A DNA stretch of 64,000 nucleotides from Actinomadura opuntiae. Its GTDB lineage: Bacteria; Actinomycetota; Actinomycetes; Streptosporangiales; Streptosporangiaceae. The position numbers and the translations under genes were made by a program. The stretch spans positions 310,001 to 374,000 of the forward strand of contig NZ_JASNWF010000001.1 of the NCBI RefSeq assembly GCF_030283205.1, given 5' to 3'. Shown here piece after piece: positions 1 through 8,516 of this stretch. Positions within the stretch are counted from its first letter, which is position 1. Each line of letters begins with the position of its first letter. Under the pieces are notes generated by a model. The model was not told the origin of the DNA and searched no databases. It saw only the letters and a program-made list of their open reading frames with translations.

Positions 1-87
1 CTCCTCCTCGACGACCGCGGCGAGCGCCTCGGTGTTGGACGTCTCGGGCGAGCGCTTGAGCGTGCAGTTGATCACCAGGGCGCGCAT
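1..87 (-). CDS. Flavodoxin-like NADPH-dependent FMN reductase, N-terminus only (runs off the left edge)
   Basis: Only the first 29 codons lie in the window. They read MRALVINCTLKRSPETSNTE and onward, the opening beta strand and phosphate-binding turn of flavodoxin-fold FMN reductases, which bind FMN and reduce quinones or azo compounds with NAD(P)H. The ATG at 87 follows a strong GGGAGGAGG ribosome binding site. A SigB-type promoter element sits 44-67 bases upstream, inside the tail of the neighbouring gene, suggesting stress control. The substrate cannot be judged from so short a piece. Confidence 0.6.
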   Translation of the reverse strand, partial: MRALVINCTLKRSPETSNTEALAAVVEEE

Positions 88-130
88 CCGCGCCTCCTCC
101 CGTTGCGGGTTCGGGCGTACCACCGCGGCC

Positions 131-154
131 CTACCCGGTCGCCCGGCGCCAAAC
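131..154 (-). promoter_or_regulatory. SigB/SigF-type promoter for the flavodoxin-like gene
   Basis: On the minus strand GTTT, a 14-base spacer and GGGTAG fit the actinobacterial general-stress sigma consensus (GNNT-N14-16-GGGTAY). The -10 lies 44 bases before the start codon at 87. The same arrangement occurs before the SRPBCC gene and before the sigma gene itself. The match is by eye and no start site is known. Confidence 0.45.
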
Positions 155-155
155 G

Positions 156-983
156 TCAGTACCCGGTGAGGCGGGCGCGGGCGGCCTCGACGGCGGGCGG
201 GACGGGGCGCCGGGCGCGGGCCAGCGCGGGCAGCGCGCGTGCGGCGTCGGCGAGCCCGGCGCGCCCGTCCGGGCTGCCGAGGGAGGCGGCGGCCGCCCGC
301 GCGAGCGCCGGGAGCGGGCGGCGCAGCCAGGCGGTCAGCAGCCGGTTGCGGACCTCGCGGCGCCGCCGCGCCGCCGGATCGCGCCCGGCCGCGGACGGAT
401 GGTGGTGCACGACCAGCTCCGGCGCGTAGGCCAGCCCCCATCCGGCGGCGGCCAGGTCGAGTGCGAGGAGCTCCTCCTCGCCGCCGAAGTGCAGGACGTC
501 GGAGAAGCCCCCGGCGTCCAGGAACGCGTCGCGGCGGACGACGACCGAGCACGCGAGGAAGCCGAGGATGGCGGGGCCGGGCAGGCCGTCCGGCCGGCCG
601 AGGGGCGAGCGCGCCATCTCCTCCGACACCGGCTCCGGCCGCTCCCGCTCGCCGACGAGGACGCGGGCGGCCAGCAGCGCCGTCCGCGGGTGGGCGTCGA
701 GGATCCGCACGGCCCGTTCCAGCGAGCCGGGCGCCCACCAGGAGTCGTCGTCGGCGAAGGCGACGTAGCGGGTCACGGCCTCTCGGGCGCCGGCGTTGCG
801 CGCGGCGGCGCCGAGGTTGCGGGGCAGTCGCAGCACCCGCGCGCCGGCCGCCTCGGCGACCTGCGCGGTGCCGTCGGCGGAGGCGTTGTCGGCCACGATC
901 ACCGGGGCGGTGTGCCGGGCGAGGCTGCGGCGCAGCTCGTCGGCCCGGTCGCGGGTCGCGACCACGATCGTCACGTCGCTCAT
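156..983 (-). CDS. Family 2 glycosyltransferase
   Basis: A 275-residue GT-A fold glycosyltransferase. It opens with MSDVTIVVATRDR, has the nucleotide-binding VADNASADGT stretch near residue 30, a DDD metal-binding motif in AFADDDSWW, and a GGEEELLALDL acceptor/catalytic segment later. The ATG at 983 was chosen because GGAAGGGAG precedes it and the domain starts there; the open frame upstream lies inside the neighbouring gene. It shares orientation with the next GT2 gene, 16 bases away, and the two resemble each other, suggesting duplication. It faces away from the heptose operon and probably adds a sugar to the same glycan. Donor and acceptor are unknown. Confidence 0.85.
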   Translation of the reverse strand: MSDVTIVVATRDRADELRRSLARHTAPVIVADNASADGTAQVAEAAGARVLRLPRNLGAAARNAGAREAVTRYVAFADDDSWWAPGSLERAVRILDAHPRTALLAARVLVGERERPEPVSEEMARSPLGRPDGLPGPAILGFLACSVVVRRDAFLDAGGFSDVLHFGGEEELLALDLAAAGWGLAYAPELVVHHHPSAAGRDPAARRRREVRNRLLTAWLRRPLPALARAAAASLGSPDGRAGLADAARALPALARARRPVPPAVEAARARLTGY

Positions 984-999
984 GGGCTCCCTTCCGGTC

Positions 1000-1887
1000 T
1001 CAGCTGACGTACCGGCGCGCCTTGGAGGTCCGCTGCGCCTCCTCCAGGCTGCGCAGCCTGGCCTCGACGTCGTGCGGCAGCGTCCGGCGCTCGCGGGCGA
1101 CCCAGCGCAGCCCGGCGGCGGCCTCGGCGAGCGCACCGGCGGTGACGCGGTCGCGCGGCAGGGTGCGCAGCAGCCCGGCGGTGCGGCGGACCGCGACCGG
1201 CAGCGGGCGGCGCAGCCAGGTGAACCACAGCGTGTTGCGGATGCCGTGCCGGCGCCGCAGGTGGGGCTCGCGCAGCGGCGACGGCTCGTGGTGCACGACG
1301 ACGTCCTCGGCGTAGCACAGGTGCCAGCCGAGGGTCATCAGGTCGGCGCTGAGCAGCTCCTCCTCGCCGCCGAGCCACAGCCGGGAGGAGAACCCGCCGG
1401 CCTCCCGGAACGCCTCGGCCCGCAGCATGGAGGCCCCGGCCAGGAACGAGCCGAGCGCGGGGCCCGGCAGCCAGGACGGCCCCGGGACGGGCGAGTCGCG
1501 CAGCTCCGGCACGATCGGGTCCTCACGCCCGCCCGGTTCGACGAGGATGCGGCCCGTCACGACGGCGAGCCGCGGGTGCGCGTCCAGCAGGTCCGCGGCG
1601 CGCGGCAGGGCGCCCGGCTCCCACCAGGTGTCGTCGTCGCAGAACGCGACGTGGGGGGTGCGGACGTGGTCGACGGCGAGGTTGCGGGCGACGGCGCCGA
1701 GGTTGCGCTGGGACCGGATCAGCCGGAAGCCGGGGAACTCCTCGGCGACTGCGTCGGGCGACCCGTCCCGTGAGGCGTTGTCGACCACGATCACGGGGGG
1801 AGCCTCGGGCAGCGCCCGCAGCCGGCCGAGCGTCGCCAGCAGGGAGCGCCGGCGGTCACGCGTGATGACGACGACGGTGCAGCGCAT
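1000..1887 (-). CDS. Family 2 glycosyltransferase
   Basis: A 295-residue GT2 protein similar in layout to its downstream neighbour: MRCTVVVITRDRR at the N-terminus, VIVVDNASRDGS in the nucleotide-binding region, FCDDDTWWEPG as the DxD-type metal site, and a GGEEELLSADL segment. An upstream in-frame ATG at 1920 would add 11 residues. Neither start has a convincing ribosome binding site; 1887 was preferred because the fold begins there. This is the first gene of the leftward unit and shares the 1921-2127 control region with the divergent heptose operon, so it probably serves the same glycan. Confidence 0.83.
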   Translation of the reverse strand: MRCTVVVITRDRRRSLLATLGRLRALPEAPPVIVVDNASRDGSPDAVAEEFPGFRLIRSQRNLGAVARNLAVDHVRTPHVAFCDDDTWWEPGALPRAADLLDAHPRLAVVTGRILVEPGGREDPIVPELRDSPVPGPSWLPGPALGSFLAGASMLRAEAFREAGGFSSRLWLGGEEELLSADLMTLGWHLCYAEDVVVHHEPSPLREPHLRRRHGIRNTLWFTWLRRPLPVAVRRTAGLLRTLPRDRVTAGALAEAAAGLRWVARERRTLPHDVEARLRSLEEAQRTSKARRYVS

Positions 1888-1920
1888 GGCACGCCCAGTA
1901 CCCGCCGCGCGCGCCTCCAT

Positions 1921-2127
1921 GTGCCCTGGATGACGTGCCGTATATGCCCTTATCAGCCGTCACTTCTCCCACCAGGGACTTTTTCTCCCACGGCGTTTAG
2001 AGGCCGACTCCCCGGTAATGCACCAAATCACCTATAGGGGATTTGCTCCCACGACATCCCCTGGGCCGATGCCCACGACGGAGGCATCGCCACTCCACCG
2101 AACGCTGCGCCGAAACGGGGCCTGCAC
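1921..2127. promoter_or_regulatory. Divergent control region with three CTCCCAC copies
   Basis: This gap separates the leftward glycosyltransferases from the rightward heptose operon and is relatively AT-rich for the window. The heptamer CTCCCAC occurs at 1966-1972, 1985-1991 and 2046-2052. The first two copies share TTCTCCCAC and are 19 bases apart, near two helical turns. Promoters for both directions must lie here, but I could not assign -10 or -35 boxes with confidence. The repeats may be regulator half-sites. Confidence 0.4.
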
Positions 2128-3768
2128 ATGCGCGTGCTCGGAATCAACGCGATCTTCCACGACCCGGCCGCCGCCCTGGTGGTGGACGGGACCGTCGTGG
2201 CCGCGGCGGAGGAGGAACGCTTCAGCCGCCGCAAGCACGGGAAACGGCCGGTCGCCTTCTCCGCCTGGGAACTCCCGGAGCAGGCGGCCAGGTGGTGCCT
2301 CGCCCGGGCCGGGCTGGAGCCCGGCGACCTCGACGCCGTCGCCTACTCCTACGACCCCGCCCTGGTCGAACCCGGCCTGGGCGGCCACGACGAGCAGTGG
2401 GAGCGGCTGCGGACGCTGTACGCGCAACGCGCCCCCAACTTCCTGTCCACCGCGCTTCCGGGGCTCGACCCCGGGATCGTCCGGTACGTCCCGCACCACG
2501 TGGCGCACGCCGCGTCCGCCGCACTGGCGGCACCGGGCCCCGGGGACGGCGACGTCCTCGTGCTGGACGGACGCGGCGAATCGCACTCGCACCTCGCCGG
2601 GACCTACGACGGCGGCGAGCTGACCACATTGCACGCGCAGCGCCTGCCGCACTCGCTCGGCCTGATGTACGAGGACCTCACCCAGCACCTCGGATTCCTG
2701 CGGTCCAGCGACGAGTACAAGGTGATGGCGCTGGCCTCCTACGGCGAGCCGCGGTTCCTGGACGAGCTGCGCGAGCAGGTCCGGGCCACCGGCGACGGCG
2801 GGTTCGCGGTCGCACCGATCGACTGGGGCGCGCTCGCCAAGGCCCGCACCGCCGACGGCGAGTGGACCCGCGACCACGCCGACCTCGCCGCGAGCGTCCA
2901 GGCGCGGCTCGAAGAGGTGCTGCTGGACCTGACGGCGTGGCTGCACGACCGGACCGGCTCGCACCGGCTGATGCTCGCGGGCGGCGTCGCGCTGAACTGC
3001 GTCGCGAACTCGCGGCTCGCCGAGGACGGCCCCTACGACGACATCTGGGTGCAGCCCGCGGCGGGCGACGCGGGCACCGCGCTCGGCGCCGCGCTCCACC
3101 TCGCGCGGGGCGGCGGCGACCCGATCACCGCGATGCCCGGCGCCGACCTCGGCCGCGAATGGGACGACGCCGAGCTCGCGCGGCGCCTCGACACCGCCAA
3201 GGTGCCCTACGAGCGGCCGGCCGACCTCGCGGCGACCGTCGCCGAGGCGCTGGCGCGCAACGAGATCGTCGCCTGGTTCCAGGGCCGCTCGGAGTTCGGC
3301 CCGCGCGCGCTCGGGCACCGGTCGCTGCTCGCGCACCCCGGCCACGCCGGCAACGTCGAGCGGCTCAACGACGTGAAGGGCCGCGAGCAGTTCCGGCCCA
3401 TCGCGCCGATGGTCGCGCTGGAGCACGCGCCGGAGATCTTCGAGGGCCCGGTCCCGAGCCCGTACATGCTGTTCGTGCACCGCGTCCGGCCGGAGTGGCG
3501 CGAGCGGATCCCGGCGGTCGTCCACGTGGACGGCACCGCGCGGATCCAGACCGTCGAGGCCGGGCACGAGCCGCTCGTCGCGCGGCTGCTGGAGGAGTTC
3601 CGGAGCCGCACCGGCGTGCCGGTGATCGTCAACACCAGCCTCAACACCGCCGGGCGGCCCATGGTCGACGACCCGCGCGACGCGCTGGAGTGCTTCGGCT
3701 CCGCGCCGGTGGACCTGCTGGCCATCGGGCCCTACGTCGTCCGCCGCCGGGAGGTGCACGCCCGATGA
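2128..3768 (+). CDS. NodU/CmcH-family O-carbamoyltransferase
   Basis: A 546-residue protein of full family length. The Kae1-like N-terminal domain begins MRVLGINAIFHDPAAAL, has EEERFSRRKH around residues 28-37 and the metal-binding HHVAH at 123-127. The C-terminal YrdC-like domain carries the conserved RSEFGPRALGHRS and REQFRPIAP stretches. Family members move a carbamoyl group from carbamoyl phosphate, through a carbamoyl-adenylate, onto a sugar or antibiotic hydroxyl. It is the first gene of an eleven-gene operon, its stop overlaps the next start (ATGA), and heptose genes follow, so the likely substrate is a sugar hydroxyl of the glycan. That substrate assignment is inference. Confidence 0.88.
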   Translation: MRVLGINAIFHDPAAALVVDGTVVAAAEEERFSRRKHGKRPVAFSAWELPEQAARWCLARAGLEPGDLDAVAYSYDPALVEPGLGGHDEQWERLRTLYAQRAPNFLSTALPGLDPGIVRYVPHHVAHAASAALAAPGPGDGDVLVLDGRGESHSHLAGTYDGGELTTLHAQRLPHSLGLMYEDLTQHLGFLRSSDEYKVMALASYGEPRFLDELREQVRATGDGGFAVAPIDWGALAKARTADGEWTRDHADLAASVQARLEEVLLDLTAWLHDRTGSHRLMLAGGVALNCVANSRLAEDGPYDDIWVQPAAGDAGTALGAALHLARGGGDPITAMPGADLGREWDDAELARRLDTAKVPYERPADLAATVAEALARNEIVAWFQGRSEFGPRALGHRSLLAHPGHAGNVERLNDVKGREQFRPIAPMVALEHAPEIFEGPVPSPYMLFVHRVRPEWRERIPAVVHVDGTARIQTVEAGHEPLVARLLEEFRSRTGVPVIVNTSLNTAGRPMVDDPRDALECFGSAPVDLLAIGPYVVRRREVHAR

Positions 3769-5285
3769 GCTGCACCGTCGTCGTCCCGACGATCGGCAGG
3801 CCGAGCCTGCGCGTCGTCCTGGACGCGCTGCTGGAGTCGATCGCCGGCGGCCCCGGGCCCGCACCGCACGAGATCATCGTGGTGGACGACCGGCCCGAGC
3901 ACGGCGCGCCGCTGCCGCTGCCGGGCTCCGGCGGGACGCGCATCCGGGTGATCCGCTCCGGCGGGCGGGGCCCGGCCGCCGCGCGCAACGCCGGCTGGCG
4001 CGCCGCCGCCACCGAATGGGTCGCCTTCCTGGACGACGACGTCGTCCCCGACCCCGGCTGGACGCAGGCGCTGAACACCGACCTGTCCGGGCTGCCGCCG
4101 AAGGCGGCGGGCTCGCAGGGCCGCGTCACCGTGCCGCTGCCCGAGGACCGCCGCCCCACCGACTGGGAGCGCAACACCGCCGGGCTCGCCGTCGCCGACT
4201 GGATCACCGCCGACATGGCCTACCGGCGCGGCGTCCTCGCCGAGTTGGGCGGCTTCGACGAGCGGTTCCGCCGCGCCTACCGGGAGGACGCCGACCTGGC
4301 GCTGCGCGCCCTGGGCGCCGGGCACGACCTCGTGCGCGGCGACCGGCACGTGACGCATCCGGTGCGTCCGGCGGGGTTCTGGGCATCGGTGCGGGCGCAG
4401 GCCGGCAACGCCGACGACATCCTCATGTGGCGGGTCCACGGCGGCGGTTGGCGGGCCCGCGCGGGCGAGGGCAAGGGACTGCTGCGCCGCCACGTCATGA
4501 CCACCGCGGCCGGGCTGGCCGCCCTCGCGGCGGCGCCCGCCGCACTGCGCGGGAACCGCGCCGCGACCGCCGTCGCAACGGCGGCCGGCGGCGCCTGGGC
4601 CGTCTCGACCGCGCGCTTCGCGGCCGAACGCATCCTTCCCGGGCCGCGAACGCCCGGCGAGATGCTGAAGATGGCGGTGACCAGCGCGCTCATCCCGCCT
4701 GTCGCCGTCCGGCACCGGATCAGGGGCCTGCTGGCGCACCGCGACGCCCAGCCGTGGGGCGGGCCGCGGGTGGTGCTGTTCGACCGCGACGACACCCTCA
4801 TCCGGGACGTCCCCTACAACGGCGACCCGGCGTTGGTCGAGCCCATGCCGGGCGCGCGCCGGGCGCTGGACCGGCTGCGCCGGCACGGGGTGCGGATCGG
4901 CGTGGTGTCCAACCAGTCGGGTGTGGCGAAGGGGCGGATCACCGTCCGCGACGTCCGGCGCGTCAACGCGCGGGTCGAGGAGCTGCTCGGCCGCATCGAC
5001 GTGTGGGAGTTCTGCCCGCACGACGGCGACGACGGCTGCGAATGCCGCAAGCCCCGCCCCGGAATGATCGAGCGCGCCGCGCGGCGGCTCGGCGCGCTGC
5101 CGTCGGACTGCGCCGTCATCGGCGACATCGGCCGCGACGTCGAGGCCGCGGCTGCGGCCGGCGCGCGCGGCATCCTCGTGCCGACCGGGCGAACCCTGCC
5201 GGCCGAGATCGCGCGGGCGCTGGAGACCGCGCCCACGCTGGAGGCCGCCGTCGACCTGGTCCTCGGCGGAAGGCGGACGCGATGA
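3765..5285 (+). CDS. Fusion of GT2 glycosyltransferase and GmhB-like heptose bisphosphate phosphatase
   Basis: A 506-residue two-domain protein. Residues 1 to about 300 are GT2-like, opening MSCTVVVPTIGRPS, with a metal-binding FLDDDV motif near residue 90 and an ED pair near 173. From about 335 a HAD-superfamily phosphatase begins with LFDRDDTL (D340, D342), followed by VVSNQSG and, near residues 417-426, CPH...CEC, the zinc-binding Cys/His pattern of GmhB. GmhB removes the 7-phosphate of heptose 1,7-bisphosphate. Overlaps of four bases on both sides show tight coupling. The phosphatase fits with the GmhA- and HldE-like genes downstream. The GT acceptor is unknown. Confidence 0.85.
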   Translation: MSCTVVVPTIGRPSLRVVLDALLESIAGGPGPAPHEIIVVDDRPEHGAPLPLPGSGGTRIRVIRSGGRGPAAARNAGWRAAATEWVAFLDDDVVPDPGWTQALNTDLSGLPPKAAGSQGRVTVPLPEDRRPTDWERNTAGLAVADWITADMAYRRGVLAELGGFDERFRRAYREDADLALRALGAGHDLVRGDRHVTHPVRPAGFWASVRAQAGNADDILMWRVHGGGWRARAGEGKGLLRRHVMTTAAGLAALAAAPAALRGNRAATAVATAAGGAWAVSTARFAAERILPGPRTPGEMLKMAVTSALIPPVAVRHRIRGLLAHRDAQPWGGPRVVLFDRDDTLIRDVPYNGDPALVEPMPGARRALDRLRRHGVRIGVVSNQSGVAKGRITVRDVRRVNARVEELLGRIDVWEFCPHDGDDGCECRKPRPGMIERAARRLGALPSDCAVIGDIGRDVEAAAAAGARGILVPTGRTLPAEIARALETAPTLEAAVDLVLGGRRTR

Positions 5286-6310
5286 GGGTGCTGCTGGCGC
5301 GCCAGGACAACATCGGCGACGTGCTGCTCGCCGGGCCCGCGATCCGCGCGGTCGCCGCCCGCGCCGACGAGGTCGCGCTGCTGTGCGGGCCGCGTGGCCG
5401 GGCCGCCGCCGACCTGCTGCCCGGCGTCGACGAGGTCATCGAGTGGCGCGCGCCCTGGATCGACCCCGAGCCCCACCCGGTGGACCGGGCCGACATCGAA
5501 GGGGCCGTCGCCCGGCTGGCGGGCTTCGACCGGGCGCTGATCCTCACCTCCTTCCACCAGTCGCCCCTGCCGCTGGCGCTGCTGCTGCGGCTGGCCGGCA
5601 CCCCGTGGATCGGCGGCATCAGCGAGGACTACCCCGGCTCGCTGCTGGACCTGCGGCACCGCCCCGAAGGCGACGTGCCCGAGCCGCTGCGGATGCTGGC
5701 GCTGGCCGAGGACGCCGGGTTCCCGGCGCCCGCCGACACCCGGCTGCGGGTGCGCGGGCCGCTCCCCGACACCGACCACCTCACCGGCGGCGCCGGCTAC
5801 GTGGTGGTGCATCCCGGGACGTCCGTCCCGGCGCGGGCGTGGCCGCCGGAGCGCTGCGCCGAGGCCGTCCGGGTGCTGCGCGCCGCGGGCCACCGGGTCG
5901 TGGTGACCGGGCACGGCGAGGAGAAGGAGCTGACCGCGCTGGTCGCCGGCGAGGACGGCCTCGACCTCGGCGGCCGCACCTCGCTGCCGGAACTGGCGTC
6001 GGTGCTGCGCGGCGCCCGCGCCGCCGTCGCCGGCAACACCGGCCCCGCGCATCTGGCCGCCGCCGTCGGCACGCCGGTGGTGTCGCTGTTCGCGCCGACC
6101 GTCCCCGCCGCCCGCTGGGCGCCGTTCGGGGTGCCGATGGCGCTGCTCGGCGACCAGGGCGCGCCCTGCAAGGACAGCCGCGCCCGCCAATGCCCCGTCG
6201 ACGGCCACCCCTGCCTGGCCTCGGTGACCGCCGACGAGGTCGCCGCCGCCGTGGAGGTCGTGGCGACCGACCCGGCGAGAACACGCCGAGAGGAGGTGCC
6301 CGCCCCATGA
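5282..6310 (+). CDS. Family 9 glycosyltransferase (heptosyltransferase-like)
   Basis: A 342-residue GT-B fold protein of the ADP-heptose:LPS heptosyltransferase family. It begins MRVLLARQDNIGDVLLAGPA, typical of GT9, and the C-terminal half has VVHPGTSVPARAWP and AGNTGPAHLAAAVGTP, the nucleotide-heptose binding region. A CKDSRARQC...C cysteine cluster near the C-terminus may be structural. It overlaps both neighbours by four bases. Coming right after a GmhB domain and before GmhA and HldE homologues, it is likely to transfer the heptose made by this operon. The acceptor is unknown. Confidence 0.87.
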   Translation: MRVLLARQDNIGDVLLAGPAIRAVAARADEVALLCGPRGRAAADLLPGVDEVIEWRAPWIDPEPHPVDRADIEGAVARLAGFDRALILTSFHQSPLPLALLLRLAGTPWIGGISEDYPGSLLDLRHRPEGDVPEPLRMLALAEDAGFPAPADTRLRVRGPLPDTDHLTGGAGYVVVHPGTSVPARAWPPERCAEAVRVLRAAGHRVVVTGHGEEKELTALVAGEDGLDLGGRTSLPELASVLRGARAAVAGNTGPAHLAAAVGTPVVSLFAPTVPAARWAPFGVPMALLGDQGAPCKDSRARQCPVDGHPCLASVTADEVAAAVEVVATDPARTRREEVPAP

Positions 6311-7302
6311 GAGTCCTGCTCTGGCACGTGCACGGCTCATGGGCGACGTCGTTCGTCCACGGCCCGCACACCACGCTGGTCCCCGCCACCCCCGACCGGG
6401 GCCCCGACGGCAGGGGAAGGCCCGACACCTTCACCTGGCCGGACCGCGCGGTCGAGGTGACCCCCGAGCGGTTGCGGGACGAGGACGTGGACGTCGTCGT
6501 GCTGCAACGCCCCCACGAGCTGGAGCTGGCCGAGCGATGGCTGGGCCGCCGGCCCGGACGCGACGTCCCGGCCGTCTACGTCGAGCACGACACACCCCGC
6601 CGGACCCCCTCGGACGCGAGCCTGCCCGAGGAGGTCGTCCCCGACAGCCGGCACTTCCTGCACGACCGCGACGACATCCCGGTCGTGCACGTCACCCACT
6701 TCAACCAGCTGTTCTGGAACTGCGGCCGCGCCCCGACCACGGTCATCGAGCACGGCGTCGTCGACCCCGGGTACCGCTGCACCGGCGACATGCCGCGCGC
6801 CGGCGTCGTCATCAACGACCCGCTGCGGCGCGGCCGCGTCGCCGGCACCGACCTGCTCGCCGAGCTGTCGCGCGCCGTCCCCCTGGACCTGTTCGGCATG
6901 AACGTCACCGGCGTCCCGGAGGCGCTCGGCATCGCGCCGGAGTCGCTGTGGACGTTCGAGGACCTGCCGCAGGCGAGGATGCACGAGGAGCTCGCCCGCC
7001 GCCGCGTCTACGTCCACCCCTACCGGTGGACCTCGCTCGGCCTCGCCCTGATCGAGGCCATGATGCTCGGCCTGCCGGTGGTGGCGCTCGCCACCACAGA
7101 GGCGGTCGAGGCGGTGCCGCCGGAGGCCGGGGTGCTGTCCACGCGCGTGGCCGCGCTGGCCGACGCCGTCCGGACCCTGGCGGCCGACCCGCCGCGCGCG
7201 CGCCAGATGGGCAAGGAGGCGCGCGCGTACGCCGTCGAACGCTACGGCCTGCCGCGGTTCCTGCGCGACTGGGAGCGAACTCTCACGGAGGTAACGCGAT
7301 GA
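6307..7302 (+). CDS. Glycosyltransferase, GT-B type
   Basis: A 331-residue protein recognisable as a glycosyltransferase mainly from its C-terminal half, where YVHPYRWTSLGLALIEAMM and the following GLPVVALATTEAVEAVP form a GT4-like donor-binding site. The N-terminal half (MRVLLWHVHGSW, with VYVEHDTPR and HVTHFNQLFW later) is less conserved. It overlaps its neighbours by four bases, so is part of the heptose operon. The donor is unknown; a role in extending the same glycan is inferred from context. Confidence 0.8.
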   Translation: MRVLLWHVHGSWATSFVHGPHTTLVPATPDRGPDGRGRPDTFTWPDRAVEVTPERLRDEDVDVVVLQRPHELELAERWLGRRPGRDVPAVYVEHDTPRRTPSDASLPEEVVPDSRHFLHDRDDIPVVHVTHFNQLFWNCGRAPTTVIEHGVVDPGYRCTGDMPRAGVVINDPLRRGRVAGTDLLAELSRAVPLDLFGMNVTGVPEALGIAPESLWTFEDLPQARMHEELARRRVYVHPYRWTSLGLALIEAMMLGLPVVALATTEAVEAVPPEAGVLSTRVAALADAVRTLAADPPRARQMGKEARAYAVERYGLPRFLRDWERTLTEVTR

Positions 7303-8516
7303 GAATAGCCATGATCTCCGAGCACGCCAGCCCGCTGGCCGCCAGGGCCGGGCTGGGCGGAGCGGACGGCGGCGGCCAGAACGTGTTCGTCGCGGAGCTG
7401 GCGTCCGAGCTCGGCCGCCAGGGCCACTGCGTGACCGTCTACACGCGGCGGGACTCGCCCGCCCTGCCGCGCCGGGTGCGGCTGGCGCCCGGCGTGACCG
7501 TCGAGCACGTCCCGGCGGGGCCCGCCGAGCACGTCGCCAAGGACGACCTGCTGCCCTGGATGCGCGACTTCGGGGACTACCTGGAGCGGCGCTGGGCCGC
7601 CGAGCCGCCGGACGTGGCGCACGCGCACTTCTGGATGAGCGGGCTCGCCGCGGCCCAGGCGGCCGCGCCGGCCTCGTCGCGGCGCGTCCCGGTCGTGCAG
7701 ACCTACCACGCGCTCGGCACCGTGAAGCGGCGCCACCAGGGCGGCAAGGACACCAGCCCGGCGGCGCGGCTGCGGCTGGAGCGCGCGCTCGGCCGCGCCG
7801 CCGACGCCGTCATCGCCACCTGCTCCGACGAGGTCGCCGAACTGGCCGCGATGGACGTGCCGCGCGAGCGGATCTCGGTGGTGCCCTGCGGCGTCGACCT
7901 CGAGCTCTTCACCCCGGACGGGCACAGCTGCGACGGCCGCGAACGGCACCGCCTCGTGGTGCTGTCGCGGCTCGTCGAGCGCAAGGGCGTCGACACCGCG
8001 ATCCGGGCGCTGGCGCACCTGCCGGACGCCGAACTGGCCGTCGCCGGCGGGCCGCCGCGGGCAGAGCTGGACGGCGACCCGGAGGTGCGCAGGCTGCGCG
8101 GGGTCGCCCGGGACGCGGGCGTCGCCGGGCGGGTGGAGTTCCTCGGCCGGCTCGGCCGCGAGGAGGTCCCGCCGCTGCTGCGGTCGGCGAGCCTGGTCGT
8201 GACGTTGCCCTGGTACGAGCCGTTCGGCATGGTGCCGCTGGAGGCGATGGCGTGCGGTGTCCCCGTCGTGGCCAGCGCCGTCGGCGGCCACCTGGACACC
8301 GTCGTGGACGGCGCCACCGGGGTGCTGGTCCCGCCGCGCGACCCGGAGGCGGCGGCCGCCGCGATCCGCGCGCTGCTGGACGACCCGTCCGGCCGCGCCG
8401 CGATGGGCTTCGCGGCGGGCGACCGGGCCCGCGACCGCTACTCCTGGACGCGCGTCGCCGCCGACACCGCCGGCGTCTACGAGCGCGCCGCCGCGCTGAG
8501 CGGGGTGGCCGCCTGA
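7299..8516 (+). CDS. Family 4 glycosyltransferase
   Basis: A 405-residue retaining GT-B glycosyltransferase. The N-terminus MRIAMISEHASPL leads into a GGADGGGQNVFV acceptor-side loop like that of sucrose-phosphate-synthase/MshA-type enzymes. The C-terminal domain has VLSRLVERKGVDTAI and the PWYEPFGMVPLEAMACG motif, whose glutamates bind the nucleotide-sugar. The start overlaps the previous stop (ATGA) and the stop overlaps the gmhA-like start by one base. Likely donor is UDP- or GDP-activated sugar; acceptor unknown. Confidence 0.86.
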   Translation: MRIAMISEHASPLAARAGLGGADGGGQNVFVAELASELGRQGHCVTVYTRRDSPALPRRVRLAPGVTVEHVPAGPAEHVAKDDLLPWMRDFGDYLERRWAAEPPDVAHAHFWMSGLAAAQAAAPASSRRVPVVQTYHALGTVKRRHQGGKDTSPAARLRLERALGRAADAVIATCSDEVAELAAMDVPRERISVVPCGVDLELFTPDGHSCDGRERHRLVVLSRLVERKGVDTAIRALAHLPDAELAVAGGPPRAELDGDPEVRRLRGVARDAGVAGRVEFLGRLGREEVPPLLRSASLVVTLPWYEPFGMVPLEAMACGVPVVASAVGGHLDTVVDGATGVLVPPRDPEAAAAAIRALLDDPSGRAAMGFAAGDRARDRYSWTRVAADTAGVYERAAALSGVAA

